A stretch of DNA of 64,000 nucleotides from Mycobacterium sp. Aquia_213. Its GTDB lineage: Bacteria > Actinomycetota > Actinomycetes > Mycobacteriales > Mycobacteriaceae. Position numbers and translations under genes: made by a program. The notes beneath the pieces were generated by a model that saw only the letters and a list, made by a program, of their open reading frames with translations, was not told the DNA's origin and ran no database searches. Position 1 is the first letter of the stretch. Every line of letters begins with the position of its first letter. The stretch is from positions 806,001-870,000 of the forward strand of contig NZ_CP113116.1 of assembly GCF_026625985.1 (NCBI RefSeq). The letters are read 5' to 3'. Positions 50,960 through 59,267 of this stretch are shown here, one piece after another.

Positions 50960-51768
50960 CGTCCACCGAAGAACCCGTCCTGTTGTCGGGTGACAGCGAT
51001 GGGGTACGCACGCTGACCCTCAACCGGCCGCGCCGCAAAAACGCGATCAGTCCAGAGCTTTGGATCGCACTGCGCGACGCGCTGCTCGCCGCGGGCCGTG
51101 ACCGCAGCGTGCGTGCGCTGGTGATCACCGGTGCCGGCGGGGCGTTTTGCTCCGGGGCCGACATCGGGATCGCGGACGACATTCACCCGAAATACAAGCT
51201 GCAGCGCCTGACCGACGTGGCGCTGGCGTTGCACGAGCTGCCGATACCGACGGTGGCCAAGGTGACCGGCGTCGCGGTCGGAGCCGGATGGAACCTGGCG
51301 TTGGGCTGTGACCTCGTCGTCGCGACGCCGGAATCGACGTTCTCGCAGATCTTTTCCAAGCGGGGTCTGTCGATCGACCTCGGCGGCTCCTGGTTGTTGC
51401 CGAAACTTGTTGGCCTGCAACAGGCTAAGCGGCTGGCGCTGCTGGCGGAGACCATCGACGCCGTCGAAGCCCTCGCGCTGAACCTGGTCACCTGGCTGGT
51501 GTCCGCCGCCGAGATCGATGCCTTCGTCTCCGACCTGACCGCCCGGCTGGCGGCGGGCCCGCCGATTGCGCTGGCCCAGACCAAAGCCCTGCTGAATGAG
51601 AACGCCGATCGCACCCTGCGCGACGCGTTGGCCAACGAGGCGCGAGCCCAGATCGGTAACTTCGCGACCGCGGATGCGGCCGCGGCCTATGCCGCCTTCA
51701 GCGAGCGACGGGAACCGACGTTTACTGGTCGGTGGGCGCTATCGAAATCTGACGAGGAATCGGAGTAG
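50956..51768 (+). CDS. Crotonase-family isomerase/hydratase (PaaG-like)
   Basis: 270 residues. Oxyanion segment AFCSGADI. The hydratase Glu pair is replaced by Asn113 and Phe133, but Asp141 in SIDLGGSWLLPKLVG sits where PaaG-type and other enoyl-CoA isomerases carry their catalytic Asp. An isomerase or ring-expanding step is therefore more likely than simple hydration. The start is TTG at 50956, overlapping the ACAD stop (TTGA). The thiolase follows 4 nt after its stop. Confidence 0.82.
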   Translation: MTSTEEPVLLSGDSDGVRTLTLNRPRRKNAISPELWIALRDALLAAGRDRSVRALVITGAGGAFCSGADIGIADDIHPKYKLQRLTDVALALHELPIPTVAKVTGVAVGAGWNLALGCDLVVATPESTFSQIFSKRGLSIDLGGSWLLPKLVGLQQAKRLALLAETIDAVEALALNLVTWLVSAAEIDAFVSDLTARLAAGPPIALAQTKALLNENADRTLRDALANEARAQIGNFATADAAAAYAAFSERREPTFTGRWALSKSDEESE

Positions 51769-51772
51769 GGAC

Positions 51773-52921
51773 ATGCGAGAGACGGTCATCGTCGAGGCGG
51801 TGCGCACGCCGGTCGGCAAACGCAATGGCGGGCTGTCGGGCATGCACGCCGCGGACCTGTCCGCGCTCGTCCTCAACGAGGTGCTGGAACGCGCCGGAGT
51901 CAGTCCGGACATCATCGACGACGTAATCTGGGGATGCGTGTCTCAGGTCGGCGACCAATCCAGCAACATCGGGCGCTACGCGGTGCTGGCCGCCGGCTGG
52001 CCCGAGAGCGTTCCCGGGACCACCGTGAACCGGGCCTGCGGGTCCAGCCAGCAGGCCCTCGACTTCGCGGTGCAGGCGGTGATGTCGGGCCAGCAAGACG
52101 TCGTCGTGGCCGGGGGCGTCGAGGTCATGAGCCGTGTTCCGTTGGGTTCGGCCAGGGCAACCGGCATGCCTTACGGACCGAAAGTTCGGGCCCGCTACGA
52201 CGACTTTTCCTTCAACCAGGGCCTGTCGGCGGAGATGATCGCCAAGAAGTGGGGCTTCTCGCGCACCCAGCTCGACGAATTCTCGGTCCAATCTCACGAA
52301 CGAGCGGCCGCGGCCCAGGACGGCAACGCGTTCACCGAGCAGATCGTGCCGGTGTTCGTGGAGGACGGCGGAATCATCAACGCCGACGAGGGGATTCGGC
52401 GGGGGAGCACCGTCGAGAAACTGGGATCGCTGAAGCCTGCGTTCGCCGAGGACGGCGTGATCCACGCCGGCAATTCCTCGCAGATCTCCGACGGCGCCGC
52501 CGCGCTGTTGGTGATGACGTCGGAGATGGCACTGAATCTGGGCCTGACCCCGATCGTGCGGTACCGCGCCGGTGCCGTCACCGGAGCCGATCCCATACTG
52601 ATGCTGACCGGCCCCATTCCGGCGACCGAAAAGGTGCTGAAGAAGGCCGGCGTTTCGCTGGACGAAGTGGGCGCATTCGAGGTCAACGAGGCCTTCGCAC
52701 CCGTCCCGCTGGCGTGGCTCGCCGAGACCGGCGTCGACCCGAGCCTGGTCAATCCGCTGGGCGGGGCCATCGCGCTGGGGCATCCGCTGGGCGGGTCCGG
52801 GGCGGTGCTGATGACCAGGTTGGCGCACCACATGCGCGATAACGGCATTCGCTACGGGCTGCAGACCATGTGTGAAGGCGGCGGCACGGCCAACGCCACC
52901 CTGGTCGAACTGGTCGCCTAG
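51773..52921 (+). CDS. Acetyl-CoA acetyltransferase (thiolase)
   Basis: 382 residues. Nucleophile Cys89 in NRACGSSQQA, NEAFAPVPLAW, GHPLGGSGAVL and the second Cys in CEGGGTANA. All thiolase residues are in place. Its general layout resembles steroid side-chain thiolases (FadA5 type), but substrate range cannot be read. ATG at 51773 after GTAGGG. Ends the amidohydrolase-ACAD-crotonase-thiolase operon. Confidence 0.9.
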   Translation: MRETVIVEAVRTPVGKRNGGLSGMHAADLSALVLNEVLERAGVSPDIIDDVIWGCVSQVGDQSSNIGRYAVLAAGWPESVPGTTVNRACGSSQQALDFAVQAVMSGQQDVVVAGGVEVMSRVPLGSARATGMPYGPKVRARYDDFSFNQGLSAEMIAKKWGFSRTQLDEFSVQSHERAAAAQDGNAFTEQIVPVFVEDGGIINADEGIRRGSTVEKLGSLKPAFAEDGVIHAGNSSQISDGAAALLVMTSEMALNLGLTPIVRYRAGAVTGADPILMLTGPIPATEKVLKKAGVSLDEVGAFEVNEAFAPVPLAWLAETGVDPSLVNPLGGAIALGHPLGGSGAVLMTRLAHHMRDNGIRYGLQTMCEGGGTANATLVELVA

Positions 52922-52941
52922 CACCGTCCAAAGAACTTCTT

Positions 52942-52962
52942 AAGAGTCCACCTGAGACTCTT
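52942..52962. promoter_or_regulatory. Inverted repeat AAGAGTC-N7-GACTCTT
   Basis: Perfect 7-bp arms with a 7-nt spacer between the thiolase stop and the TetR start at 53036, beside an 11-bp palindrome AAGAACTTCTT (52931-52941). It may be the operator of this TetR, or the thiolase terminator, or both. Confidence 0.5.
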
Positions 52963-53035
52963 GTCACAGCGGGCAAACCTACCTACTGTGTGTTTACTAG
53001 GTTGGTTCAGCCCACCAATCGGTCAAAGGAGTCCG

Positions 53036-53653
53036 GTGCCCGACGCACGCCGTTACGACACGCTTCTCGCCAAAGGCGAGGACCGCAAGGAGCGGATCCT
53101 CGCGGTCGCGCAGCGCCTCCTCACCCGCAACGGCTGGCGCAACACCACCTTGGCCCAGATCGCCGGCGAGGCCGGCGTCACTCCGGCGGGGCTGCTGCAT
53201 CACTTCGCGTCCAAGGAGCAGCTGCTGCACGCGGTCTTGGACGCCCGCGATCAGGACGACGATTCGCACGCCGACCGGGCCGGCGACCTGCTGGCGCAGA
53301 TCTGCGCGGTGGCCGACCGATTCAGCCGGGCGCCCGAATCGGTCGGTGCGTTCACAGTGCTGCTGGTGGAGAACATCCTTCCCGATGCCCCGTTGCACGA
53401 CCGCATGCTCGATCGGCACCGGCAAGCCGTCGACATCGTCACCGAGCTCATTCGCACCGGTCAGGCCGACGGCCGGTACCGCGCGGACATACACCCCACC
53501 ATCAAGGCAGTGGAAATCCTCGCCTTCGTCCACGGAATGGAAACCACATGGTTGCTCGATCCTTCGATACCTCTGGCCGAGGTCTTCAAGCAGTACGCCG
53601 AGACGCTGGCGCGGGACTTCGCGCCGCCGAGCAAACCATTGAGCACGAGATGA
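53036..53653 (+). CDS. TetR-family transcriptional regulator
   Basis: 205 residues. Helix-turn-helix: RKERILAVAQRLLTRNGWRN, then TTLAQIAGEAGVTPAGLLHHF. The C-terminal half is helical and ends PPSKPLSTR. GTG at 53036 follows AAAGGAG and gives a sensible N-terminus (PDARRYDTLLAKGED); the longer frame from 52961 would run through the inverted repeat. Coupled by ATGA to the unknown gene at 53650, which probably shares its control. Confidence 0.87.
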   Translation: MPDARRYDTLLAKGEDRKERILAVAQRLLTRNGWRNTTLAQIAGEAGVTPAGLLHHFASKEQLLHAVLDARDQDDDSHADRAGDLLAQICAVADRFSRAPESVGAFTVLLVENILPDAPLHDRMLDRHRQAVDIVTELIRTGQADGRYRADIHPTIKAVEILAFVHGMETTWLLDPSIPLAEVFKQYAETLARDFAPPSKPLSTR

Positions 53654-54165
53654 GGTACCGGCTTGATGTCGTCGCCTCCGGCGTCGTCGACGTGGTGCGG
53701 TTCGCCGGGGGGTGGCTGTTCGACCGGTCGATGGCCGGATGGGACGTCACCGTCCTGCTCACCGACCTGGCCGACCACCCCGATGTGCGGCCGCTGCAGA
53801 TCATTGGGGTCCGCACCCTCGACCTCGAGTTCGCGCTGGAGTCCGTGGACGACCGTCCCCACCCGCAGGCCCTGGCGGCCGCGGCGGACCTGATCGGGTG
53901 CGATTCGCGGGTCCGCCAAGGCGTCTTGCAGGCTCTCGATCGCGGCGTCACCGAGGTCACCCTGTGGGGAGACACCTGGCCCGCGGAGCTGGATGGCAGC
54001 GTGGGCCTGGTGCAGCACCGGCTGAGCATGGCCGCGCAGATGTTCAAGGGCAAGGCGCTGGCCGCCGCGGCAATACCCGAGTTCTCGATCGGTCACACCG
54101 AGACGTTCCGCAGCGGGCTGCTGCCCTGTCCGTCGGTGGCCGCCGATCTGGTCCCGGCCAGCTAG
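53650..54165 (+). CDS. Conserved protein of unknown function coupled to TetR
   Basis: 171 residues, no signal peptide or membrane segment. The sequence begins RYRLDVVASGVVDVVRFAGGWLFDRSMAGWDV and contains RTLDLEFALESVDDRPHPQALAAAADLI. I recognise no enzyme motif. The ATG overlaps the TetR stop by 4 nt. The layout suggests a small cytosolic effector or partner of the regulator, but no function can be given. Confidence 0.7.
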   Translation: MRYRLDVVASGVVDVVRFAGGWLFDRSMAGWDVTVLLTDLADHPDVRPLQIIGVRTLDLEFALESVDDRPHPQALAAAADLIGCDSRVRQGVLQALDRGVTEVTLWGDTWPAELDGSVGLVQHRLSMAAQMFKGKALAAAAIPEFSIGHTETFRSGLLPCPSVAADLVPAS

Positions 54166-54289
54166 TTCCCCGCCGCATGCCGGCCCGAATCCCGGGCTCC
54201 GACGGCAGGTCATTACCCAGTCCCAGCCCCCATAGCGGCACCCGTCGTTGACGACGATCATGCCGTGTGGAAATCTAATACTCATCTCT

Positions 54290-54304
54290 GAGAGGCTCAT
54301 TCTC
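54290..54304. promoter_or_regulatory. Degenerate GAGAAT-type operator (GAGAGG-CTC-ATTCTC)
   Basis: The right arm is perfect and the left arm matches 4 of 6 bases. It lies 25 bp before the P450 start at 54330. Weak on its own; reported because the same spacing is kept. Confidence 0.3.
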
Positions 54305-54329
54305 ACTGCTGAGATTCGAACGGAGCAAG

Positions 54330-55604
54330 ATGACGAACGACTTCTCCAAGTTGGACTTCTTCCGCGGCAAAGAGCTCATCGCCGACCCGTACCCCTATTA
54401 CGAGTCGCTGCGGGAGCAGTGCCCGGTGGCCCGGGAAGACCACCACGGGGTCACGATGGTGACCGGTTGGGAAGAGGCCTGCGCCGTGCTCAACGACGCC
54501 GAGACATGGTCCTCCTGCACCTCGGTGACCGGCCCGTTTCCCGGCTTTCCGGTGCCGCTCGAGGGTGACGACATCACCGACCTGATCGAACAACACCGCG
54601 ACGAGCTGCCGTTCAGCGACCAGTTGCCCACACTCGACCCGCCGACCCACACCAATCACCGCTCCCTGCTGATGCGGTTGATCACCCCCAAGCGCCTCAA
54701 GGAGAACGAGGACGCGATGTGGGCGCTCGCCGACCAGGTGCTCGACGACTTCCTGCCATCGGGGAAGGGTGACTGGATCAAGGGCTTTTCGAGTCCTTTC
54801 ACCCTGCTGGTCATCGCCGACCTGCTGGGCGTGCCGATGGAAGACCGCGACAAGTTCGTGAAGGGCATCGCCGAGCACGCGGGCGGCGGCATCGGGGGCA
54901 CCGGCAAGGAGTCGCTGTCGCACAGTCCGCTGGAATTCCTCTACGGCTTGTTCTCCGACTACGTCACCGATCGCCGCCGCGAGCCCCGCGACGACGTGCT
55001 GACCGGCCTGGCGACCGCCACCTTCCCCGACGGCTCGATCCCCGAGGTCGAGGACGTGGCCAGGGTCGCCAGCAACGTCTTCTCGGCGGGCCAGGAGACC
55101 ACGGTGCGGTTGCTCGGTGCCGCGCTGCAGACCCTCGGGGAGCGCCCGGACATCCAGGCGCAGTTGCGCAAGGATCGCAGCCTGATCGGCAACTTCATCG
55201 AGGAGTCGCTGCGCCACGAGAGCCCGGTCAAGGGCGACTTCCGCCTGAACCGGGTGCCGGTCAACGTCGGCGGGGTCGACCTGCCGGCGGGCACCACCGT
55301 GATGATCGTGCAGGCCGCAGCCAACCGGGACCCGCGGCGATTCGAAGACCCCGCCACCTTCGATCCGGCCCGCAAGAATGCACGCCAGCACATCTCGTTC
55401 GGCCGCGGCATCCACAGCTGCCCGGGCGCGCCGCTGGCCCGGGCCGAAACCCGGGTGGCCATCGAGCGGCTGCTCGATCGCACGGCCGACATCAGGATCG
55501 ACGAGGACAAGCATGGACCGGCGAATGACCGGCGCTACCAATATGTTCCGACGTACATCCTGCGCGGCCTGACCGAATTGCATTTGGAGTTCACGCTGGC
55601 ATGA
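54330..55604 (+). CDS. Cytochrome P450
   Basis: 424 residues. I helix FSAGQETTVRLLG, E-x-x-R in EESLRHE and haem loop FGRGIHSCPGAPLAR with the Cys ligand. The N-terminus has no membrane anchor, so it is soluble like other bacterial P450s. The family is not assigned. The stop overlaps the ferredoxin start by 4 nt; a DUF1330 gene follows. Probably hydroxylates a substrate of the nearby catabolic genes (inference). Confidence 0.9.
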   Translation: MTNDFSKLDFFRGKELIADPYPYYESLREQCPVAREDHHGVTMVTGWEEACAVLNDAETWSSCTSVTGPFPGFPVPLEGDDITDLIEQHRDELPFSDQLPTLDPPTHTNHRSLLMRLITPKRLKENEDAMWALADQVLDDFLPSGKGDWIKGFSSPFTLLVIADLLGVPMEDRDKFVKGIAEHAGGGIGGTGKESLSHSPLEFLYGLFSDYVTDRRREPRDDVLTGLATATFPDGSIPEVEDVARVASNVFSAGQETTVRLLGAALQTLGERPDIQAQLRKDRSLIGNFIEESLRHESPVKGDFRLNRVPVNVGGVDLPAGTTVMIVQAAANRDPRRFEDPATFDPARKNARQHISFGRGIHSCPGAPLARAETRVAIERLLDRTADIRIDEDKHGPANDRRYQYVPTYILRGLTELHLEFTLA

Positions 55605-55801
55605 AGGTTTGGGTAGACGACCAGCGCTGTCGCGGTCACGGTATGTGCCTGACGGTGTGTCCGGACGTGTTCAGCCTCACCGACGACGGCTATGCGGTGT
55701 CGATAGAGGGCGATATTCCAACGGAATTGGAGTCGGCCGCCCACGAGGCCATCGAGTTCTGCCCGGAACAGGCCATCAGCGAGATCAAAGACGAGAACTG
55801 A
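55601..55801 (+). CDS. Ferredoxin, P450 partner
   Basis: 66 residues. Cys10, His13, Cys16, Cys20 and a late Cys in EFCPEQAI. The C-x2-H-x2-C arrangement, with His where a Cys is usual, is common in mycobacterial P450 ferredoxins and gives a [3Fe-4S] or unusual [4Fe-4S] cluster. Start overlaps the P450 stop (ATGA). Confidence 0.88.
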   Translation: MKVWVDDQRCRGHGMCLTVCPDVFSLTDDGYAVSIEGDIPTELESAAHEAIEFCPEQAISEIKDEN

Positions 55802-55830
55802 CGAAATTCCTACCGACGTAAGGAGATTCA

Positions 55831-56115
55831 ATGCCTAAGGGATATGTCATCCTGACCGAGGCCATCAAGGACCCGGAGGGCATGAAGGCCTACGGCAAGG
55901 CCGCCGGTTCGGCGATGAGCGGTGCCACCATTCTCGCGGTGGACACCAAGCCCACGACGATCGAGGGCAGCTGGCACGGCGACCAGACCGTCGTGCTGGA
56001 GTTCGAATCCGTCGACGCTGCCCGCGCGTGGTACGAATCCGAGGGCTACCAGAAGGCGGCGAAGCTGCGGCAGGCAGCCGCCGACTGCAATGCGGTCATC
56101 CTCTCCGGATTCTGA
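55831..56115 (+). CDS. DUF1330 family protein
   Basis: 94 residues of ferredoxin-like alpha+beta fold (dimeric barrel). VILTEAIKDPEGMKAYGKAAG, then VVLEFESVDAARAWYESEGYQKA, matches DUF1330, whose molecular role is unknown. GTAAGGAGATTCA then ATG 55831 is a good ribosome site. It likely shares the P450/ferredoxin transcript. It is convergent with the second ferredoxin gene, only 3 nt apart. Confidence 0.85.
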   Translation: MPKGYVILTEAIKDPEGMKAYGKAAGSAMSGATILAVDTKPTTIEGSWHGDQTVVLEFESVDAARAWYESEGYQKAAKLRQAAADCNAVILSGF

Positions 56116-56118
56116 CCG

Positions 56119-56319
56119 CTACTCTCCGACGATCGCGATTGCCTGCCGAGGGCATTGACGGACGGCTTCGCGCACGTCCGCCTCGTTCTCCGGGGTGACT
56201 TCTTCCTGGTGGACGGTCAGCATGTCGTCGTCGCCGAGCTCGAAGATTTCCGGGTTGATGCCCATGCAGACTCCGTTGCTCTCGCAGAGTCCCCAATCGA
56301 CTTCGATTTTCCTCGTCAT
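56119..56319 (-). CDS. Ferredoxin, 3Fe-4S type, P450 partner
   Basis: 66 residues with Cys12, Cys18 and a late Cys in RQCPRQAI; the middle position is Asn (ESNG), so a [3Fe-4S] cluster is likely. It follows the P450 at 56329 by 9 nt on the same strand and should be its electron donor. Distinct in sequence from the ferredoxins at 28368 and 55601. Confidence 0.88.
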   Translation of the reverse strand: MTRKIEVDWGLCESNGVCMGINPEIFELGDDDMLTVHQEEVTPENEADVREAVRQCPRQAIAIVGE

Positions 56320-56328
56320 TGCGACCCC

Positions 56329-57534
56329 TTACCGAACCACCTTGACGGGCACGTGCTTCCAGCCCGCGACATTTTGCATGGTCACCCGCTTGCAGCCGTC
56401 CCAATCCACCTCGTAGCGCGGCATGAAATCGACCAGCTTCTCCAGCGCGATCCGGCTTTCCAGGCGAGCCAGCGCGGCGCCGAGGCAGCTGTGAATCCCG
56501 TACCCGAGGCCCAGATGCTGTGCCTCGGTCTGGTCGCGCTCGATGTCGAACGTGTCGGCGTCGGTGAAGGCATCGCTATCGCGGTTCGCCGCGGCGCCGC
56601 ACAGGAACACCGGCTTGAAGGGGGGAATCACGCCGCCGCTGACATGAGCCTCTTTCAGGGTGTAGCGGACGTTGTACTGGACCGGTCCCTCGTAGCGCAG
56701 TAGCTCTTCGACCGCCCCGGGGATCTTGCTGCGGTCGTCTTGCAGCTTCTGCCACTGGTCGGGGTTGCGTGCGAAGATGACCGCCGCATTGCCGATCAGC
56801 TTGGTGACGGTCTCGGCACCGGCGCCGCCCAAAAGCGTCGCGAATCCGGTGATTTCGATGTCGTCGAGCTTGCGGGTCGTACCGTCGTCACAGGGGATCT
56901 CGGCCGTGATCAGCCTGCTGATCATGTCGTCCTGTAGGTTCCCGCGCCGCTCCTGGATGAGGCCGAAGTAGTACATCGCGGTGTCGATGTTGGCCTGCAT
57001 GCCGGATTCGCTGATCTCGATCTGGCCCGGCTCGTGATGCAGGCTGGTGTCGATCCAGTGCCGCACCTGCTGGCGGTATTCCTCGGGCACCCCGGCCATC
57101 CGGGTGATGACCTCCACCGGGAACGGTCCGGAGAAGTCCTGCACCACGTCGAAGTTGTCCGGATCGCATGCGCTCAGGTAGTTGTCGATGACCTCGTGGA
57201 TGGTGTCCAGCTGCGAGGTGATCGCCCGTGGAGTGAACGCCTTGTTGAGCAGGCTGCGCATGTGCCGGTGCTCCGGCGGGTCCATGAAGATGATCGACTT
57301 CTGCTCGGGGGATACGCCCCTGCGCACCATCGCCAGGTCGCAGCCGCGCGCCGACGAGTAAGTGTCAAAATCCTTGAACGCGGCCGCCACATCCTCATGG
57401 CGGGTCAGCGCGTAGAAGTCTTCCTTCTCGTCGTAATAGAGCGGAGCGTCCTCGCGCATCCGTGCGTAAATATCGAACGGGTTGTTGTAGAACTCGTCCG
57501 AGTACGGGTCGAAGACGACTTTCGGTTTTGTCAC
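56329..57534 (-). CDS. Cytochrome P450
   Basis: 401 residues. I helix GGAGAETVTKLIG, E-x-x-R in EELLRYE and haem loop LGYGIHSCLGAALAR. The N-terminal half contains FMDPPEHRHMRSLLNKAFTPR, typical of soluble bacterial P450s. GTG at 57534. It faces the P450 set at 54330 tail to tail, giving two P450/ferredoxin units with opposite direction. Subfamily not assigned. Confidence 0.9.
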   Translation of the reverse strand: MTKPKVVFDPYSDEFYNNPFDIYARMREDAPLYYDEKEDFYALTRHEDVAAAFKDFDTYSSARGCDLAMVRRGVSPEQKSIIFMDPPEHRHMRSLLNKAFTPRAITSQLDTIHEVIDNYLSACDPDNFDVVQDFSGPFPVEVITRMAGVPEEYRQQVRHWIDTSLHHEPGQIEISESGMQANIDTAMYYFGLIQERRGNLQDDMISRLITAEIPCDDGTTRKLDDIEITGFATLLGGAGAETVTKLIGNAAVIFARNPDQWQKLQDDRSKIPGAVEELLRYEGPVQYNVRYTLKEAHVSGGVIPPFKPVFLCGAAANRDSDAFTDADTFDIERDQTEAQHLGLGYGIHSCLGAALARLESRIALEKLVDFMPRYEVDWDGCKRVTMQNVAGWKHVPVKVVR

Positions 57535-57595
57535 TGCAGACTCCTCGGTGACGCGATGCTGGGCTGGACCTTTACGATTGAATGCCTGACTGTAA

Positions 57596-57609
57596 CGCTA
57601 ACGGTAGCG
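57596..57609. promoter_or_regulatory. Palindrome CGCTA-ACGG-TAGCG before the P450
   Basis: Perfect 5-bp arms with a 4-nt spacer, 62 bp upstream of the P450 start at 57534 and 40 bp past the stop of the HIBADH-like gene on the same strand. It may be an operator for the P450 or a terminator for the longer operon. Confidence 0.35.
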
Positions 57610-57648
57610 CTTTCGTCGCGAACCGGGAAGAACCGAAGTGCCGTCATG

Positions 57649-58455
57649 TCAGACCTTTCCGCCGACATCGAGAACTTCGATCACGTCATCGAGGGCACCG
57701 AGGTCGCTGCCGAGGTCTTCGGCGATGCTGCGCACCACTGCCACGTCTTTTCCGACGAATTCCCCGGCCATCTCGATGAACCCCGCGACGGAGCCGCGGG
57801 CAGCGACGATGTCCAGCACCCGGCTGGTGGCGCTGCCATGGGCCAATGCGCCCAGCACGGTCGATTCCGGAACGCCCAGGCGCTCGCCCAACCGGATTGA
57901 CTCCGCGAGCAGCCCGATGTGGCCGGCGAACAGCGCATTGTTGACCAGCTTCACCGTCTGGCCGGCGCCGCGCGGGCCGACGTGCAGCACCGGATCGCCG
58001 TAGCAGCCCAATACCGGTCGCAGGCGGTCAACGGCGTCATCGGCGCCGCCGACGAACAGCGTGAGCTTTCCTGCCGCGATGTCGTGCGGGCCGCCGCTGA
58101 CCGGCGCGTCGACGACCTCGACCCGGCCGGTCCGGGCGGCGATGGCCTCGATCGTTTTCGGGCTGGCCGTGGTGTGTACCACCAGCGTCGAGCCCGACGG
58201 CATCGCGGACAGCAGCGCGCCGTCCAGGCAGACCTCGCGGACCTGCTCGTCGGTGAACACGCAGAGCACCACCGCATCGGCCTGCGCGGCGTCGCTGACC
58301 TCGTTCACCACGGTTGCGTCCAACTGCTCGAGATCGTGCCGCTTGGCGTCGTCGGCCGCATCGCGGACCAACACGCGGACGTCGTGGCCGGCTGCCGCGA
58401 GACGCGCGACCATCGGGCGGCCCATCCGCCCGGCGCCGACGAACCCGACCTTCAC
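57649..58455 (-). CDS. 3-hydroxyisobutyrate dehydrogenase-like protein (copy 2 of operon)
   Basis: 268 residues. N-terminal GAGRMGRPM (NAD(P) site), DAPVSGGPHDIAAGKL (substrate loop), and catalytic Lys in GAGQTVKLVNNALF. It should oxidise a beta-hydroxyacid or reduce a semialdehyde. Its ATG overlaps the stop of the related gene upstream (ATGA). Two adjacent members point to a duplication with shifted substrate range or a heterodimer. Confidence 0.85.
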   Translation of the reverse strand: MKVGFVGAGRMGRPMVARLAAAGHDVRVLVRDAADDAKRHDLEQLDATVVNEVSDAAQADAVVLCVFTDEQVREVCLDGALLSAMPSGSTLVVHTTASPKTIEAIAARTGRVEVVDAPVSGGPHDIAAGKLTLFVGGADDAVDRLRPVLGCYGDPVLHVGPRGAGQTVKLVNNALFAGHIGLLAESIRLGERLGVPESTVLGALAHGSATSRVLDIVAARGSVAGFIEMAGEFVGKDVAVVRSIAEDLGSDLGALDDVIEVLDVGGKV

Positions 58456-59267
58456 CTCGGGTGATCCATCATGGCCAGCGCGGCGTCGGCCGCATCGAGG
58501 ACGGCGCCCCCACGAGCGGTGGCCGCCTCGGCGAGGTCGACGATCAGCCGCACATCCTTCTGCAGCAGCGTGCCTGCCAAACCGGCCAGCCGGTCCAGAG
58601 TGCCTTCGCCGCCTATGACATTGAGCGCGAAGCTGTTTCCACTGCCGCGGGATACGACTTCGACGAGCCGTTTCGGGGTGACGCCCAGGGACTGCGCCAG
58701 TGAAAGGGCGGTGGCCGCGGTGCCCAGGTTGGCGGTGAACAGCAAGTTGTTGAGCAGCTTGGTGGTTTGGCCGGTGCCCAGCTCGCCGAGGTGGACCACA
58801 GGATCGCCATAGGTTTCGAAGACCGGACGGCAGCGCTCGACGTCGTCGGTGTCGCCGCCGACCATCACCATCAGACGGCCCTCGGCGGCGGCCGGACCGC
58901 CGCCGCTCACCGGCGCATCGATTACCGAAGCGCCTTTATTGCCAACCCTTTTCGCCAGTGTTTTGCAGGTGTTGGGGTGCACGGTGCTGTGCACCGCGAT
59001 CACGCTGTCGGGCTTGAGGCCGGCGAGCAGCCCGTGCTCGCCGTTGGCGATCTCCTCGATGTCGGCCTCGCCGACCACGCAGAGGCAGACCAGATCGCTG
59101 GCCGCGGCGAGTTCGGCAGGTGATGACGCGATTTCCGCCGAGGTGTCGGCGAACGGCTCGACCGACGCGGGTCGGCGCGCCCACAGCGTGGTCGCGAAGC
59201 CGCCATCGATGATCCGCCGGGCCATGGGGCCGCCCTGACTACCCAACCCGATGAATCCCACCTTCAT
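58452..59267 (-). CDS. 3-hydroxyisobutyrate dehydrogenase-like protein (copy 1 of operon)
   Basis: 271 residues. Cofactor motif GLGSQGGPM, with Gln where Met is usual; DAPVSGGGPAAAEGRL; and Lys in GTGQTTKLLNNLLF. Beta-hydroxyacid dehydrogenase fold with an all-helical C-terminal domain. ATG at 59267 overlaps the hydrolase stop; its frame extends to 59306 but that would lie inside the neighbour. Works with a branched or hydroxylated acid in the operon 57649-61803 (inference). Confidence 0.85.
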   Translation of the reverse strand: MKVGFIGLGSQGGPMARRIIDGGFATTLWARRPASVEPFADTSAEIASSPAELAAASDLVCLCVVGEADIEEIANGEHGLLAGLKPDSVIAVHSTVHPNTCKTLAKRVGNKGASVIDAPVSGGGPAAAEGRLMVMVGGDTDDVERCRPVFETYGDPVVHLGELGTGQTTKLLNNLLFTANLGTAATALSLAQSLGVTPKRLVEVVSRGSGNSFALNVIGGEGTLDRLAGLAGTLLQKDVRLIVDLAEAATARGGAVLDAADAALAMMDHPR

